Shown in pieces: positions 12,010 to 28,217 of a stretch of 64,000 nt of DNA (the stretch's first letter is position 1; every line of letters begins with the position of its first letter). A model generated the notes under the pieces. That model was not told the DNA's origin. It did not search any database and saw only the letters and a program-made list of their open reading frames with translations. The position numbers and the translations under genes are program-made. Origin of the DNA: Diphasiastrum complanatum (lineage: Eukaryota; Streptophyta; Lycopodiopsida; Lycopodiales; Lycopodiaceae). The stretch lies in NCBI GenBank assembly GCA_029204225.1, contig CM055098.1, forward strand, positions 54,413,512 to 54,477,511. The letters run 5' to 3'.

Positions 12010-12760
12010 AGGATAGCGGATCCAGATTTGTCGTTCATCATTAACACTGAGACGAGTGATACGACTTTTGGAGCTGTTCTCTTACAGGAGGGTCAGCCCG
12101 TTGCCTTTGAGAGTAAGAAATTAACCGATGCACTAGTCAAGTACACACTCAGGAAAAAGAGCTTTTTGTCGTGATCCATGCTTTGAAATCATGGAGGCAT
12201 TACCTATACGGTAATAAATTTGTAGTTAATACGGATCATCAACCTTTAGAGTATTTCTCTAATCAGAATGATTTGCGAGGTCGTAAGGCCAGATGGGTAG
12301 AACTTATGCAAGAATTTGACTTTGAAGTGCGGTATATCAAGGGCTCATTTAATTAGGTGGTTGATGCACTTAGTCGAATTGGTGAAGTGAACGAACTTTC
12401 CTTCACTAAGATCAGTATAGACTTTTATCTCTCCCTGAGAGGTCTTTATGAGAAAGACCCACATTTTGGACCAACCTGGAATAGGGTTTTAGCAGTTTCA
12501 TCAAGCGGGACTGATAATCATGGTGATCAGTCTGGGGGGAAGGATATAAAGGGTACTGATGACTTCTCTATCCGAAATGGACGTTTGTTTAGAAAAGGAA
12601 AAATTTGTGTGCCTTATGTGGATGTTGTTAAGAATAAAATTCTTTATGAATGTCATGACTCACCATGCGCAGGACATCCCGACATACATCATACATTGGA
12701 TTTGGTATGAAGAGAGTTTTATTGGCCAAAACTCAAGCCCTTTGTAGAATGCCAAATGCT
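12010..12760 (+). pseudogene. Gypsy RNase H and integrase H2C2 relic
   Basis: Plus-strand protein reads TTFGAVLLQEGQPVAFESKKLT (RNase H start), HALKSWRHYLYGNKF, VNTDHQPLEYF and RWVELMQEFDFEVRYIKG, a stop, then VDALSR, the classic gypsy RNase H order. The following 117 codons end in ILYECHDSPCAGHPDIHHT, the HHxxxxAGHxG integrase zinc-binding start. REFYWPKLKPFVE-like sequence follows out of frame. Two stops and at least two frame changes are present. It ends near 12760, where the opposite-strand integrase begins. Confidence 0.85.
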
Positions 12761-12789
12761 CGGTAACTATACAATTTCTCAATCGTTTA

Positions 12790-13690
12790 GTTCTGTATCC
12801 AAGATCTTTTAAGATTCAAGATGAGATACACCCGATGATTCATCCAACAAGTCCAACTGATCTCCAGATCCAAGATGCTCTCCTTCACGTAGACTCTTTT
12901 TGAGATGACTTACGTGAAATATGGGATGCATTTGCAATCCATCCGGGAGTTCCAATTGGTAAGCTAAGGATCCGATCTTTTTCAAGATCTTAAACGGTTC
13001 TCTATATCTAGGGGACAACTTATAATGCTTGTCGATACACATTACACTTGAATCCTTCGGGATTCTCAAATATACCCAATCTCCCACTTGGAAGTCTCTC
13101 GGTAATCTTTTCATATTTGTATAATGTCTGTCCCTATCCTGGGCACTCTAGACATTTTCACGTGCAATCCGTAGCATTTCCTGCATATCGTGTAGGAAAT
13201 CCGCTACTTTATGAAACTTGATCGTTCGAGTCTCAACTGCAATGGGTGATCTAGGATCAAAACCGTACATAAGCATAAACGAGCTATAACCGGTACTCGA
13301 ATGCTTACTATTATTATAGGAAAACTCGATCAATGGAAGATACTTTTTCCAATTAGATTGCCATCTAGAAACATATGCCCGAATCATTTGTTCCATCGTC
13401 TGATTTGTTCTTTCTGTTTGTCCATCCGTCTTCGGGATGATCAGAAGAACCCAAATTCAGTGTCGCCTCTATTTTAGTAAACACGACCGATCGAAAGTGA
13501 CCCGTGAACTTCAGATGGTGATCGCTCACAATATCACTTGGTACTCCGTAAAGCCTAAACAGACGCTCTACAAATATCTGAGCTAAATCGGAAGCCTTCA
13601 CGATGGTCTTTACCGAAATAAACGTAGACAATTTGGTAAGATAGTCGACTACAACCCAAATTGCATCATGCTATTTATTCGTCCGCGGTA
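12790..13690 (-). pseudogene. Gypsy integrase core and C-terminal domain relic
   Basis: Minus-strand order from 13690: LTKLSTFISVKT and LAQIFVERLFRLYGVPSDIVSD (core with second Asp), then after a frameshift YVSRWQSNWKKYLPLIEFSYNNSKHSST (about 13380-13300), MLMYGFDPRSPI, and a C-terminal domain FQVGDWVYLRIPKD..LSPRYREPFKILKKIG with MHPIFHVSHLKKSL near 12910. No chromodomain is evident after it. The QTDGQTE-like block is frameshifted near 13430. A foreign LTR cuts the upstream side at 13702. Confidence 0.85.
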
Positions 13691-13702
13691 ACCCAACCAC
13701 GC

Positions 13703-14257
<555 letters not shown>

Positions 14258-14276
14258 GTGGCACCGTCATTGGGGA

Positions 14277-15378
14277 GCTCCAACACTTGCCTTAGCCGGC
14301 ATAGACATCACTTTTCTTCTCCTTCTCTCACTCTTCTCTCTTCTTTGCCCTTCATTTTTCCTGCTCGAATTTTTGTTCAAAAAATCGAAAAATTCAAGAT
14401 TGAAATTTTCAAAAAAAATTCGATACTGGATCGACTAGAAAAATTCTACATTTTTTGAGTCAGTGTTTATTTTTTGATATTTGTCAATTTTGATACTGTC
14501 GGTCTAAATCCAAACCAACGACTTCACATTGACAATCCACCCACTTTGTACATGCATTAAATGTAATGAGGCAGTTGTAATAACTGCAATAGAAGGTAGT
14601 TGTAGATATTTTGTAAGATATTATCCTAGAATCTTCATCAGAAAACTTCTTCTGATTTTGAAATTATTCCTCAATAGCCAACGTTATCACAAAAAACAAC
14701 TGTAAGCTGAAGTTATCACTTCAAGCAATTGTACTCACTGTCTTGATATTAATCAGAGTGCAATTCTTCAGTCCTACTACTGTACTGTTCTTTTTGCATC
14801 TATAAGTCTTTCAATTTGAATATATTGCTGCTAACTGTGGCGTTTTCGATCCATGCACCAAGCTCGCTCCCAGCTTCCGTTCATTTACCATTGATTTTTG
14901 ACATTTTATTCACTAACTTGACTATTAGGCCCTGTGACATTAAAAGTCCTCGCAAATGAAGAGAACATGTACAAATGATTCGAAATTACCACTATATATA
15001 GTGGATCGGAGGGTCTTGGCCAAAATTTCTATTGGCCAATTTCTACCTCCCTAACTATTTAAATTTGAATTTTGAAGGGAACCAACTTGAAAATTGGTGG
15101 GAACCCCTTCTATTCACCAACTTGACTACTAGGCCCTGCGACATTAAAAGTCATGCAAAAAGGCCTAAAGTCTTTTTATTGACTTCTAACTAATCAAATA
15201 ACTATGTGATCATCGAGTTGGACTTATACACGCAGGGTGCCAAATCCCTCTCACTTATTAACAAGGGTTAGGATTGCCTCGATATCCGCAAACCCTCACT
15301 CTCCAACAATCTTGCAAGGTTCACCATAGACAGATCTGACCAAGATGGACCTATAGAAAGCTCTACGAGAGTTATTTG
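14277..15378. other. Leader and repeat debris, no gene
   Basis: The first 250 bases continue the LTR element as an A/T-rich untranslated leader. A 45-bp block, ATTCACYAACTTGACTAYTAGG and its continuation, occurs directly repeated at about 14908-14952 and 15111-15156. The second copy runs on into a dispersed repeat (to about 15260) that matches 11395-11540 in order. A perfect palindrome CCACTATATATAGTGG lies near 14989-15004. No reading frame is supported. Confidence 0.5.
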
Positions 15379-16750
15379 TTAAGGAACAATAAAAAAGAGA
15401 CCTCTACAAGAATTAACTTCAGAACCTTCACATGCCATCAAGATCATCATATCAACCTTTGCAAGCAGGATAAATGGAATTAGAGTAGTCAAATTGACCT
15501 GCCTATAAGGTTGGATGTTGAAAATTTGATACAAGGAGCAAGTGAGCAAGAGTTCCCTCCCTGCGAGAGTTGACTTCACATCCATTTCATGGATCTTCCA
15601 CCCAAAATGAGATGCTAGGGCAATGATAAGGCATAGCATAGTCCACTTAGCCACTGGAGCAAATGTCTCTTCATAGTCAATTCCTTTATTTTTCTCATAA
15701 ACCTTCACTACTAGGCGTGCCTTATGCTTTGCTATCGTGCCATCCGCATGAAACTTTGTTCTAGACACCCATTTGTTGTCAATGGGTTTCTTCCCAAGTG
15801 GTAGATCAACCAACTCCCATGTATCATGCCTGTGGATGGATTCCATCTCCTCTTCCATTGCCCTTTGCCACTCTTTGTGATCTTTTGCCTCATCAAAAGT
15901 TGATGGCTCTCGACACTTCAAAATGTCACTCATTAGGGCATAGTTCACGTGATAACGATCGGGAGACTTCCTTTCCCGTGTTGATCTTCTCACTTCTCCT
16001 TGTGTGTTAGATCCTGATTGATTTAGCTTTGCGTCCTTCATCATCTTCTCATACCATTTTGGTATCGTAGATTCAAGTGATACACTACGTGGAGAGTATG
16101 TATCACAAGGAGTGTCCAAGTAATGTCTCTTACTTTCATCCGGTTTCTCCTTTATTGATCCTATTGGCAAGTACCTCCCCCTAGGCTCTTGAATAGGTGA
16201 TGTCCTTTCATACTCGGTCTCTCGATTCTCATCTTCACGTGCAACATCTTGTGGAGCGTCTTCTTCATCCTCTTCTTCCAAAATTGTGGGAAGTCTTTTG
16301 ATGCTTTCACTGTTTGCATGGTCTTCATCTTCATACCTATGCATCTCATCAAAGATCACATCTTTGCAGATGTGAATCTTGTTCATTACAGGATCAAAAC
16401 ACCTGTATGCCTTCGTCCTCTTGTCATAACCGACAAAGATACACTTGATTGCTTTGGCATCAAGTTTCTTTCACTCCTCCTTTGGCACATGTACATAGGC
16501 CTTACATCCAATGACATGAAACTTGTCAATTTTTGGCTTTATTCCTGTAAATGCTTCTTCGAGAGTCACATTTGGAACCGCAACTGTAGGGCTCCTGTTT
16601 TGCAAGAACGGTGCCGCACTGCATGCTTTCGACCAAAGTGAATCGGTCAAGCCCATTTGCTTCATCATGGAGCGTGCACTCTCCATAATAGTCCTGTTTT
16701 TCCTTTCAGCTACACCATTACTATGCGGCGTTACTCAGTGGAATGGTGAA
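15379..16750 (-). pseudogene. Ty1/copia integrase-RT relic (copia 3)
   Basis: Minus strand from 16750 down: an out-of-frame NGVAERKNRT-like block, then integrase core end SARSMMKQMGLTDSLWSKAC..FHVIGCKAYVHVP (16686-16471), a frame break, and an open frame of 335 codons (16386-15379) covering the integrase tail (KDVIFDE), an acidic linker and the start of RT (WQRAMEEEMESIHRHDTWELVDLP, KPIDNKWVSRTKF, IDYEETFAPVAK, MDVKSTLAG). The RT stops before the YVDD box, so the catalytic half and RNase H are absent. Confidence 0.85.
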
Positions 16751-17806
16751 ATCACTTTTGGCGTGTTTCGAACACTTTCTCTGCGGCAATCACTCTATTT
16801 TGGCGTACCGTACTTGCAGGTACAGTCAAGGTGCCCTTCGTTTGGAGGCTACAGTTTTTCGTTTGGCCAAAATAGGCTAAAGGAGGTGAAAATAAGGGCA
16901 ATTTGGGTTTTTGAACTGTTTCTTCAATGTGAAGAAACTTCACCCTTCACAAAACTTGGGACCCAACATTTTTTTCACTTTGAAAATTTTTAATGAAAAG
17001 AAGGATGCCTTTGCCCTTCAGATCATCAGGACCCTTTCAAAGCCCATCTAAGGGTGATCCTCAATCCTGCGGCTCCCAGTCGCTCTCCCTCTTGCAATCT
17101 CTACTGTGGATGTAAACTCTATGAGATCCGACAAGTACAACTGCATTTGTGCATTGATCCCCACACTTATATCCGCAGGCCCTTCTGAACGCTATGGGCT
17201 TCTTCCTGATGGGCGCGCGCAAGCTGTCCCGAGCTCCTCCTACCTTCTTTTCCAGCGATGGCAGCCCCAAGCCCTTACATACAAGCTATGAAAGTTCTGT
17301 TTGCTTCACTCTAGCTCGCTGGCTGATCCACGGCCGCCCATGGCCTCTCCACACATCCGCAACAGTAGCAGGGCGCCCACTCCTGGCTTTTCACAGCTTC
17401 AAGAACATATTTATTTTGAGAGAGAAATACTTTTTTTCCTTCTTGAAACCCTGGCTGTCAAAGAAGAAGATATTTTTGGGCTTTATCTGATCTTCTTGAG
17501 AATCTATCTGAGTAGCTACCTATCCCTCTGAGGATATTCTGCTGCAAACCGCTCTTCAAATGGTATTCGATTGGATTCAAACCAATCACAAATGCCAAGC
17601 AACCCTTCAGAAGGATTTCCAGTTTCAATCTTCGCTTGTCCTCTGATTCAGCCGACAATCTCCTGCCTCTGAATCTTCTTACAGTTTTGAGCTATTCCAT
17701 GAATTTCCACAGACTCGGTTTTGTGCTCCCTAGCCAACAAACCGTCGTGAATTCGCAGCTCTCTGCTCTTGTCCGGTGATTCAAGCCACCAAGGGCTCCG
17801 ATACCA
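16751..17806 (-). other. Copia leader region with primer binding site
   Basis: TGGTATCGGAGCCC on the minus strand (17793-17806) matches the initiator-tRNA-Met-type primer binding site usual for copia elements. The DNA between it and the pol relic would be the leader and gag of that element. I read only short minus-strand frames here (for example SAESEDKRRLKLEILLKG near 17650) and cannot recognise gag. The 16755-17040 portion contains GAAGGGT/ACCCTTC repeats and may be an inserted LTR fragment. Confidence 0.4.
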
Positions 17807-18060
17807 AGTTAAGAAAACAGTTTAAACACTCGATCGGATCAATCACCACAGCACACCGTCAAGTGCAACAAGACAAGACAACATAATTGCTCTCCACAAA
17901 CTGTATATTCAACTTATCAGTAAGTACAAAGATAGAGTTGCTTAAAAGCACTCAAAGGGCTCGTAAAAGAAAGACGGCTCGATAATTCTAGAACTAAGCA
18001 CATGTGGTGCCGTCGAAATAAGAAAGCACTGTATAAGTCAATCATTGCAATTTTAACTAA
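17807..18060 (-). repeat. Truncated copia LTR fragment
   Basis: Sequence immediately outside the minus-strand primer binding site, hence the end of a 5' LTR. The AT-rich character changes abruptly to C-rich, coding-like sequence near 18060, which I take as the truncation point. No matching 3' LTR is recognised. Confidence 0.35.
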
Positions 18061-19070
18061 CCAACCATCCAGTCCCTCAGACAAGACCGACCCCACCCAG
18101 ATCACCCGTCGCAATGTACCTTCGTCTACCCAAATCTACGACCTACCTACCGATTCCCATATCGCCCCCTGGATCCAAGCCGCCCAACTCTGCCTCGAAG
18201 TAATGGGCATTTATCCAGAGCCTGTCTAGACTTTGTTGTCGAGGCCTTCGGGACTAAGGACAAAGATAAATCTAGATTTTATATCCAACACCACGATACC
18301 ACACATAGAGTGCGTGTGAAACCTCCTCCTTGGCTACCATCAAGATTGTTTTCGATGATCATGATAGACCTAAACCTTCCCATCACCGAGCCCCTAAATC
18401 CATTTCTCCCTATTTGGACTCATCAATTCTCCTAATTCATAGGAATCATGGGTATCTGATCAAGGCCATCATTGATCCAATCCTCCAAGCAGTCGCTCAT
18501 CTCCTGAGCAACTTCCTAGCCATTGGAAGTTTGCGAAAGGATCGCATCCCCTCCCTCCTCCTACAAAAAGTTGTGGAATCCCACAAGGACTTTCCAGCCA
18601 ATAAAATTGTGCCCTACGACTGGCACGACTGTATACTTTCTGAGCTGAAGAGGGCCATCAAGACCAACGCACACTAGAAATTTGTCGTTGGGCCACTCTT
18701 GTCTGCCTTGCAGTCACCCTCCTCTAACAGAAGGTTCGCAGATTTCGCCACTCTCTGGTCCTTACTTCAATCATCTCATCCACTAGCCGTCGACCTCCCA
18801 CCCTTCTCTCTGATTCACCATCCGCCAAATGGCGCCACTTCTTCAACCTCTAATCCTCCATCTAGCACCACTCGCCGCCCGACCACCACTACCACCCCTC
18901 CTACTGCTTCTGTCACAACTTTCCTACCTGCATCTATTCCACCTATTCCCCCTTCCTCCACTGATGTCCCTGCCACGCGTTCCATTACCATTGCCTCCTC
19001 CATTTCCCCCACTTCGGTTGACTCTTCTGTATCCACTCCCCCCATCTCCATCAACCCACAAGAATCTTAG
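18002..19070 (+). pseudogene. Unrecognised coding sequence with Ser/Thr/Pro-rich tail
   Basis: I do not recognise this. The plus strand is C-rich at third codon positions, unlike its surroundings. Frame one (18002-18229) contains YDLPTDSHIAPWIQAAQLCL. A frameshifted piece reads LDFVVEAFGTKDKDKSRFY. From 18330 a single frame runs with one internal stop (18675-18677) to 19070. It includes IIDPILQAVAHLLSNFLAIG and VPYDWHDCILSELKRAIKTN, then a 75-residue tail almost entirely Ser, Thr, Pro, Ala and Ile. The layout (compact N-terminal part plus low-complexity tail) would suit a LINE ORF1 or retroelement gag, but no zinc knuckle or RT is present. A decayed host gene is also possible. Confidence 0.3.
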
Positions 19071-19641
19071 TTGTCTCCCAGGACCCTCAACTTCATGAAT
19101 GTCATCAACTTCTCACCTCCCACCTCTCCCTCCATCCTCGACACTACTCTCCAATTTCCCATGCCCAACATTATCCCTTCGGACAAAATGCCCAAAATTT
19201 TATAGATTATTTGATTGAGACTATTGCATCCTACATACTAGAGAACTATCTTTATTAAACATATAATTTCCTATATAAAAAAATAAGTGTCTATTTTTTG
19301 AAGTCAATATTGTTAACATTTTAGGGAAATCAACTTTTGAAAAAAAACGATAGTCCATTTCTCATACAATGCCAACTTCTAAGAGCATCTATGAAAGATG
19401 AAATATGACACTCTTACATAAAATCTAAGTCAACTTTTGCTCTTTATATTCTACATGATTTTAAACTGAATTTGTTCTTTCAATCATCAAAAAATAAAAT
19501 AGATTCATATTTTTTTATCCAAGAGACACAACATTGTGAATGTTTGCACCTTTCCTATGTTTGAGACACAATTGAAAGTGTAAAGGAGAACTTTTCTAAA
19601 TTTCATTTTGAGGACATAAACGGTTCAAGTGGGGGGGACAA
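19071..19641 (+). other. Gypsy 3' untranslated region and polypurine tract
   Basis: No gene. Near 19608-19641 the sequence ATTTTGAGGACATAAACGG followed by AGTGGGGGGGACA is the typical pre-LTR end of a plus-strand Ty3/gypsy element (polypurine tract 19629-19640). The rest is AT-rich. Confidence 0.5.
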
Positions 19642-20640
19642 TGTTATGTCCATGTCCGATTATAATGACTTGGAATAATCCTTGACATGGGTATTTAGGC
19701 CCTCCAATGTCAAGATTATTGATTATGCCTCAGAATCCCACTAAGTTATAAAATCAATAACCTTGTCAGGACCTAGGCACTCCTATAATAACATGTGAAG
19801 TTGCACATGGCATGGCATCCAAAGGGACTATGAATTCGATTTAGAGTGAGACTAGATTGCATGGGAGTTGCATGTCGTCATGCATCATGCACATAATATA
19901 GTAGACTATATCTACATTTAGAAACAAATTTTGAAAAGGGTTTAGTGACTATAGAAGCTACTTTCACCGTTTTATTGTTTTGTTCATAGTATTGGCTCTT
20001 TAGCATGCTTGCATGAAAAGGAAATAACTACCCTACCTACATAGCCTAATGTCCTCTCATTGGAACAAGTAATACCAAAAGAGTGAGAAGTAAAGAGCCA
20101 TATGCCATAATTTTGCACCTTTCCTATGTGAAGCTAGAGGCTTTTTTTTGAATCAAAAGGAATGAATTATTTATCTTTTTGGAGAATCAATGTGTACTTT
20201 ATGGATTTTATTTATTTTATTATATCAAATACTAGAAAAAGTTGGACTCTCTGTACTGGAGATTTTTCTCATGTTTTGTTTTTTTATGTACTACATTTTG
20301 TTATACGTGGTATGAATATGCTATGAATCTGAGATGCATATTGTAAATTGTAATTGGCCCTCTTTTCTGTAAGGAATCAGTTGTTCTCAACTCTGTTCCT
20401 TTTTAGCCTTCAACTGGCTTCCAATTTTATTTTTTTTTCATTTGCAATGGAAAATTAAGTTGTTTCCAATTTCAAACAAATAATTTTGTGCTGTTTGCGA
20501 GTACATATTAATGGACTTTGCTGATTGTTTTGCAGGAAATGGGCAGTCAAGGGTATAGTATGTTGATGATAGTACTGGGCTGTCGATCGCCTTCCTCCGT
20601 GTGCCGAACCTGGCAGTATGGCCTGGCTTGGCCCCAAGCT
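19642..20640 (+). repeat. Ty3/gypsy 3' LTR (right border uncertain)
   Basis: Starts TGTTATGTCCATGTCC directly after the polypurine tract. There is no second copy in the window, so the right end is a guess. The sequence lacks coding capacity. From 20640 to 21053 I see nothing beyond a repeated CTGCATGCAGAATGG / CTGCATGCAATGCAG block near 20706-20770. Confidence 0.45.
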
Positions 20641-21053
20641 CATTCCATAATTGTTAATGTCTACTGATTATCATCAAGACAAAATATTTTTATAAGCTAT
20701 CCATTCTGCATGCAGAATGGACAACAATCACTAAAATAAATACAGACTAAGTCTATTCTGCATGCAATGCAGAGAGGGCAGCCTATACATAGACCTGTCT
20801 CTCAAATTGTATAAGGGTTTTCATATCATTTGTGACTGATAAAAGGGAATAGATAGACAAACTTTATGCGGTGCCTATTCATAATCAGTTTTAAAGCATT
20901 GCTTTTTTGTTCGTTCTACAATCAAGAGTGCACTATATCCATCAGTCTGCAAGAATCACATATAGTGTATGATTCTCCTGTACTATGCCAGTGCTGTCAG
21001 ACAAAACGAATACGTCTGGAGTAGGTTTTGCCACTCCTGCAGACGAATTCTTT

Positions 21054-22817
21054 TCACATCAGGAACCCTTTTTCTTGTAGACTGATCACAGTATCTTCCA
21101 AACACCGCTTAAAAGGCATGAAGTTGAAGCCCAAATCCTTGAGTTTCTGGCTGGAGACTATAAAGGGCTGAGCTCTTGGCATGATCTCATCAGAACACCT
21201 GCTTCGCACCAGGGATGAGAGATTAAATTTTTAACTCCATCTTGCAAATGAACTACCAAAGTAACCACGGGAAAATGAAACAGTTTAATAGTTCATGAAC
21301 ATTGATATAGAGTCTTACTTTCTGGGCATGGGGTACTGTGGAAACATATCACCAAGGAGATCCACAAGTTCACCTCTATGCAGCACACGATCTGCACAGA
21401 GATATCTACCAGATGCCGATGGGGTTTCATACAGCAAAATCAGAGCTTTGGCCAAATCTCTTACATCTACATAGGCCTGGCAACGATTGACATACGTCTT
21501 GGCTGAGCCTGCCAAACAAATGTGTTCAAACGATTCAAGGAAAACGCAGAATGTAGTTCAACTTTCTTGTAGTAAATCATTTGTCGTTTCATAAAATGCT
21601 CCAGCTTGTAAAAGACAGAAGAAGCTCAACGACATTACCTGTCAAATATTTGAGAATGTGGGTGGTGCTGGCATTCATGGTGGATTGTAGTAAAGGTCCT
21701 AACACCACCGATGGGTTCACCACCACCATGTTCAATCTGTTCTGCTTGGCGTACTGCCAAGCTGCCCTCTCTGCTAACGTTTTGGCGAGACAGTATCCAT
21801 TCTGCAGCACCACCATCAGATATATTAACCCTTGCTGATAGTTGATGTACTTTTCCTGTAAGAGCTGATGAGAATTTCCATGCCTGCCACGTAGAGTTGC
21901 TCCCAGGAAAGCATAGGAAAATACTAGCCCAGTTTCCAATGTAGTCAAGAGATTAATGTTCCACAAGATTAACGGCCTATTCGAAATACTTGAAAGATAT
22001 GTTGGGTGCATGAGGATTTGATGTACCTGGGTAGCTTGGAGATAGTCAATGTCACTCCAGCAATCTTCATTCACAACTTCGTGTAGGGGTCTGCTGGGAT
22101 CCATGTAGACTGCACCTATTGATGATGTTACCACCACTCGTGTAACTCTGCTTTCAGAGCAAGCTTTCAATACGTTTATGGTACCGGATATGGCAGCTTC
22201 CTGTAGGATCAGAACTTTCCTTATGTCTACTTGAGTAGCAAGAGAGAAATTTTGTTCATGTCTAAGCTGAAAAGCATGCAAGTAGAATTTACTTTCTGGA
22301 ATTCCAAGTCATAATTGAGAGAGAGAGAGAGAGAGACCTGAATGAGGCCGAAATTCTCGATGACAGGGCATGCCGTGTGAAACACACCGTCACATCCTTT
22401 GATGGCATTGTTTATGCTTTCGTAGTCGGTTATGTCTGCTCTTAAAAGCACCAACCGATCATCCGCACCTGCAAAGCTCCTTAGATGTGCATTCTTTTCG
22501 TCATCTGCAAAAAATGCAAGTGTCAATTCTGCTATTCGCAGACCTTCTCTTCCTTGGGTGGTTCATGAAATGATGGTTCTAGATCTGTAACAGTACATAA
22601 GATAATTTTATCAAAGACTACAGATTCACGTTCGGATATCTGTGTTGCGCAATTAAACCTCTGTAACCACTGAAAGCTGATAGGAAGAAGCTGTACCAGG
22701 ATTTCTTACGGTGCCACGAACAGTATATCCACGTTCCAGTAGAAGCTTTACAAGCCAAGATGCTATGAAGCCTCCAGCGCCTGTCACACATACAGTTTCA
22801 ATAGTTTGAACTGTCAT
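21054..22817 (-). CDS. Cinnamoyl-CoA reductase-like NADPH reductase (6 exons)
   Basis: Exons on the minus strand: 22697-22817, 22338-22504, 22027-22200, 21639-21801, 21319-21508 and 21054-21198. They join in frame to 319 codons, the usual family length, and every intron is GT-AG. The protein has the N-terminal Rossmann motif [13 protein letters not shown] (residues 11-23), an RGTVRNP cofactor loop typical of NADPH users, [11 protein letters not shown] (121-131) and the catalytic YCLAK (Tyr157, Lys161), with Ser122/123 completing the extended-SDR triad. It ends [17 protein letters not shown]...LQEKGFLM. Family members reduce cinnamoyl-CoA esters, dihydroflavonols or related carbonyls in the cytosol. 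The true CCR signature NWYCYGK is here NGYCLAK, so I call it CCR-like and not lignin CCR. The ATG is the first in frame and precedes the nucleotide fold. No stops or frameshifts are seen. Confidence 0.93.
22317..22336. repeat. (GA)10 at the intron 2 donor of the reductase gene
   Basis: On the gene's strand the donor reads CAG|GTCTCTCTC, so the CT repeat begins two bases into intron 2 and supplies the whole donor consensus beyond GT. Confidence 0.9.
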
Positions 22818-27475
<4,658 letters not shown>

Positions 27476-27479
27476 CACC

Positions 27480-27655
27480 TTTTCCACATCTAATACCAAC
27501 ATGGTATCAGAGCATATGGTTTATCTTATCCCAACATTTGATACCAGCATGCTATTAGAGCAGTCCGAAGCTTTGATATCAAAAAGCATATGGGTTTATC
27601 TAATCCCAACATTTGATACCAACATGGTGTTAGAGCAGACATCAGAGCATTCTTG
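27480..27655 (+). other. Triplicated tRNA-Met-type primer-binding-like tract
   Basis: Three similar units contain ATACCAACATGGTATCAGAGC (near 27491), ATACCAGCATGCTATTAGAGC (near 27541) and ATACCAACATGGTGTTAGAGC (near 27616). Each resembles the copia primer binding site TGGTATCAGAGC next to its own inverted start. They precede a copia gag relic in the right orientation, so one is probably its primer binding site. Confidence 0.5.
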
Positions 27656-27777
27656 AACTTCGATTCAATAAGCATAAATTATTATAACTTCTCCTCTGGT
27701 ATAGCGTAAGCATTCACTAACTACTTTTCAATCATTAAGTTCATTCTATTATTTGCATTTACTTGTCTTGAATCTCC

Positions 27778-28217
27778 ACATGGATCCACAATCAAAAGTT
27801 GCTCTGCTGATCATAGACAACTGGAAGGTCCAAACTATCATGAAGTACGTGTTGATGGCCAAGGAGCTTAGTCATGGCGTTGAACTACTTCCATGTGCTG
27901 ATGAGCAAGTCATATCTAAATGGAAGCTCATGGATGATAAGACTTGTGTCTTAATCATCCTAGATGTATCAAACACATAGATAAGCCACATCAGACAAGC
28001 CTAATCTTCTAATAACACTTGGGATATTCTCAACACACTATATGAAGTGAGAGATGCCACTTCAAAGTTGCATCTGAGGAAGTTCTTTTGTCTTAGAATG
28101 TCAGAAGGCGATTCTATCCAGAATTATATTAACTAATTCAAGACTCTACTGGAGAAAATGGCAGTGATTGGTTCGGTCATTGAGGACTTTGATGTAGTGA
28201 TGACCTTACTATCTAGC
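27778..28217 (+). pseudogene. Ty1/copia gag relic
   Basis: Plus strand reads DNWKVQTIMKYVLMAKEL (the NYxxWxxxM..L gag start), a stop after VSNT, then NTWDILNTLYEVRDATSKLHL, CLRMSEGDSIQNYIN and FKTLLEKMAVIGSVIEDFDVVMTLL, the conserved gag body blocks (UBN2-type). Two stops interrupt it. The sequence ends where the LTR at 28218 begins. No zinc knuckle remains. Confidence 0.8.

Larger units (their letters stand above)
11199..13701. mobile_element. Rearranged Ty3/gypsy element
   Basis: Gypsy pol pieces lie in conflicting orientations. Integrase runs on the minus strand (12790-13690), while RNase H and the integrase zinc-finger start run on the plus strand (12010-12760). A second partial integrase copy lies on the minus strand (11700-11985). 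A CDQCQLNK zinc-finger end occurs both on the plus strand near 11320 and on the minus strand near 11960, so the ends are inverted relative to one another. The LTR at 10703-11198 agrees with the minus orientation. The simplest reading is an inversion plus a duplication within one family, or two copies inserted head to head. Confidence 0.65.

Noticed and set aside
14989-15004. Palindrome CCACTATATATAGTGG as a promoter or protein site
   Set aside because: A single short palindrome in AT-rich repeat debris with no gene beside it.
17061-17490. Plus-strand coding frames in a GC-rich patch
   Set aside because: No conserved motif, and the frames lie inside the leader side of a minus-strand copia element.
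18815-19054. Minus-strand Glu/Val/Gly-rich frame
   Set aside because: It is the antisense shadow of the Ser/Thr/Pro-rich plus-strand frame.
21054-22817. Dihydroflavonol 4-reductase or anthocyanidin reductase as the primary call
   Set aside because: Same superfamily, but the [11 protein letters not shown] block and the PRAQPF..LKDLG C-terminus fit CCR-like members better.
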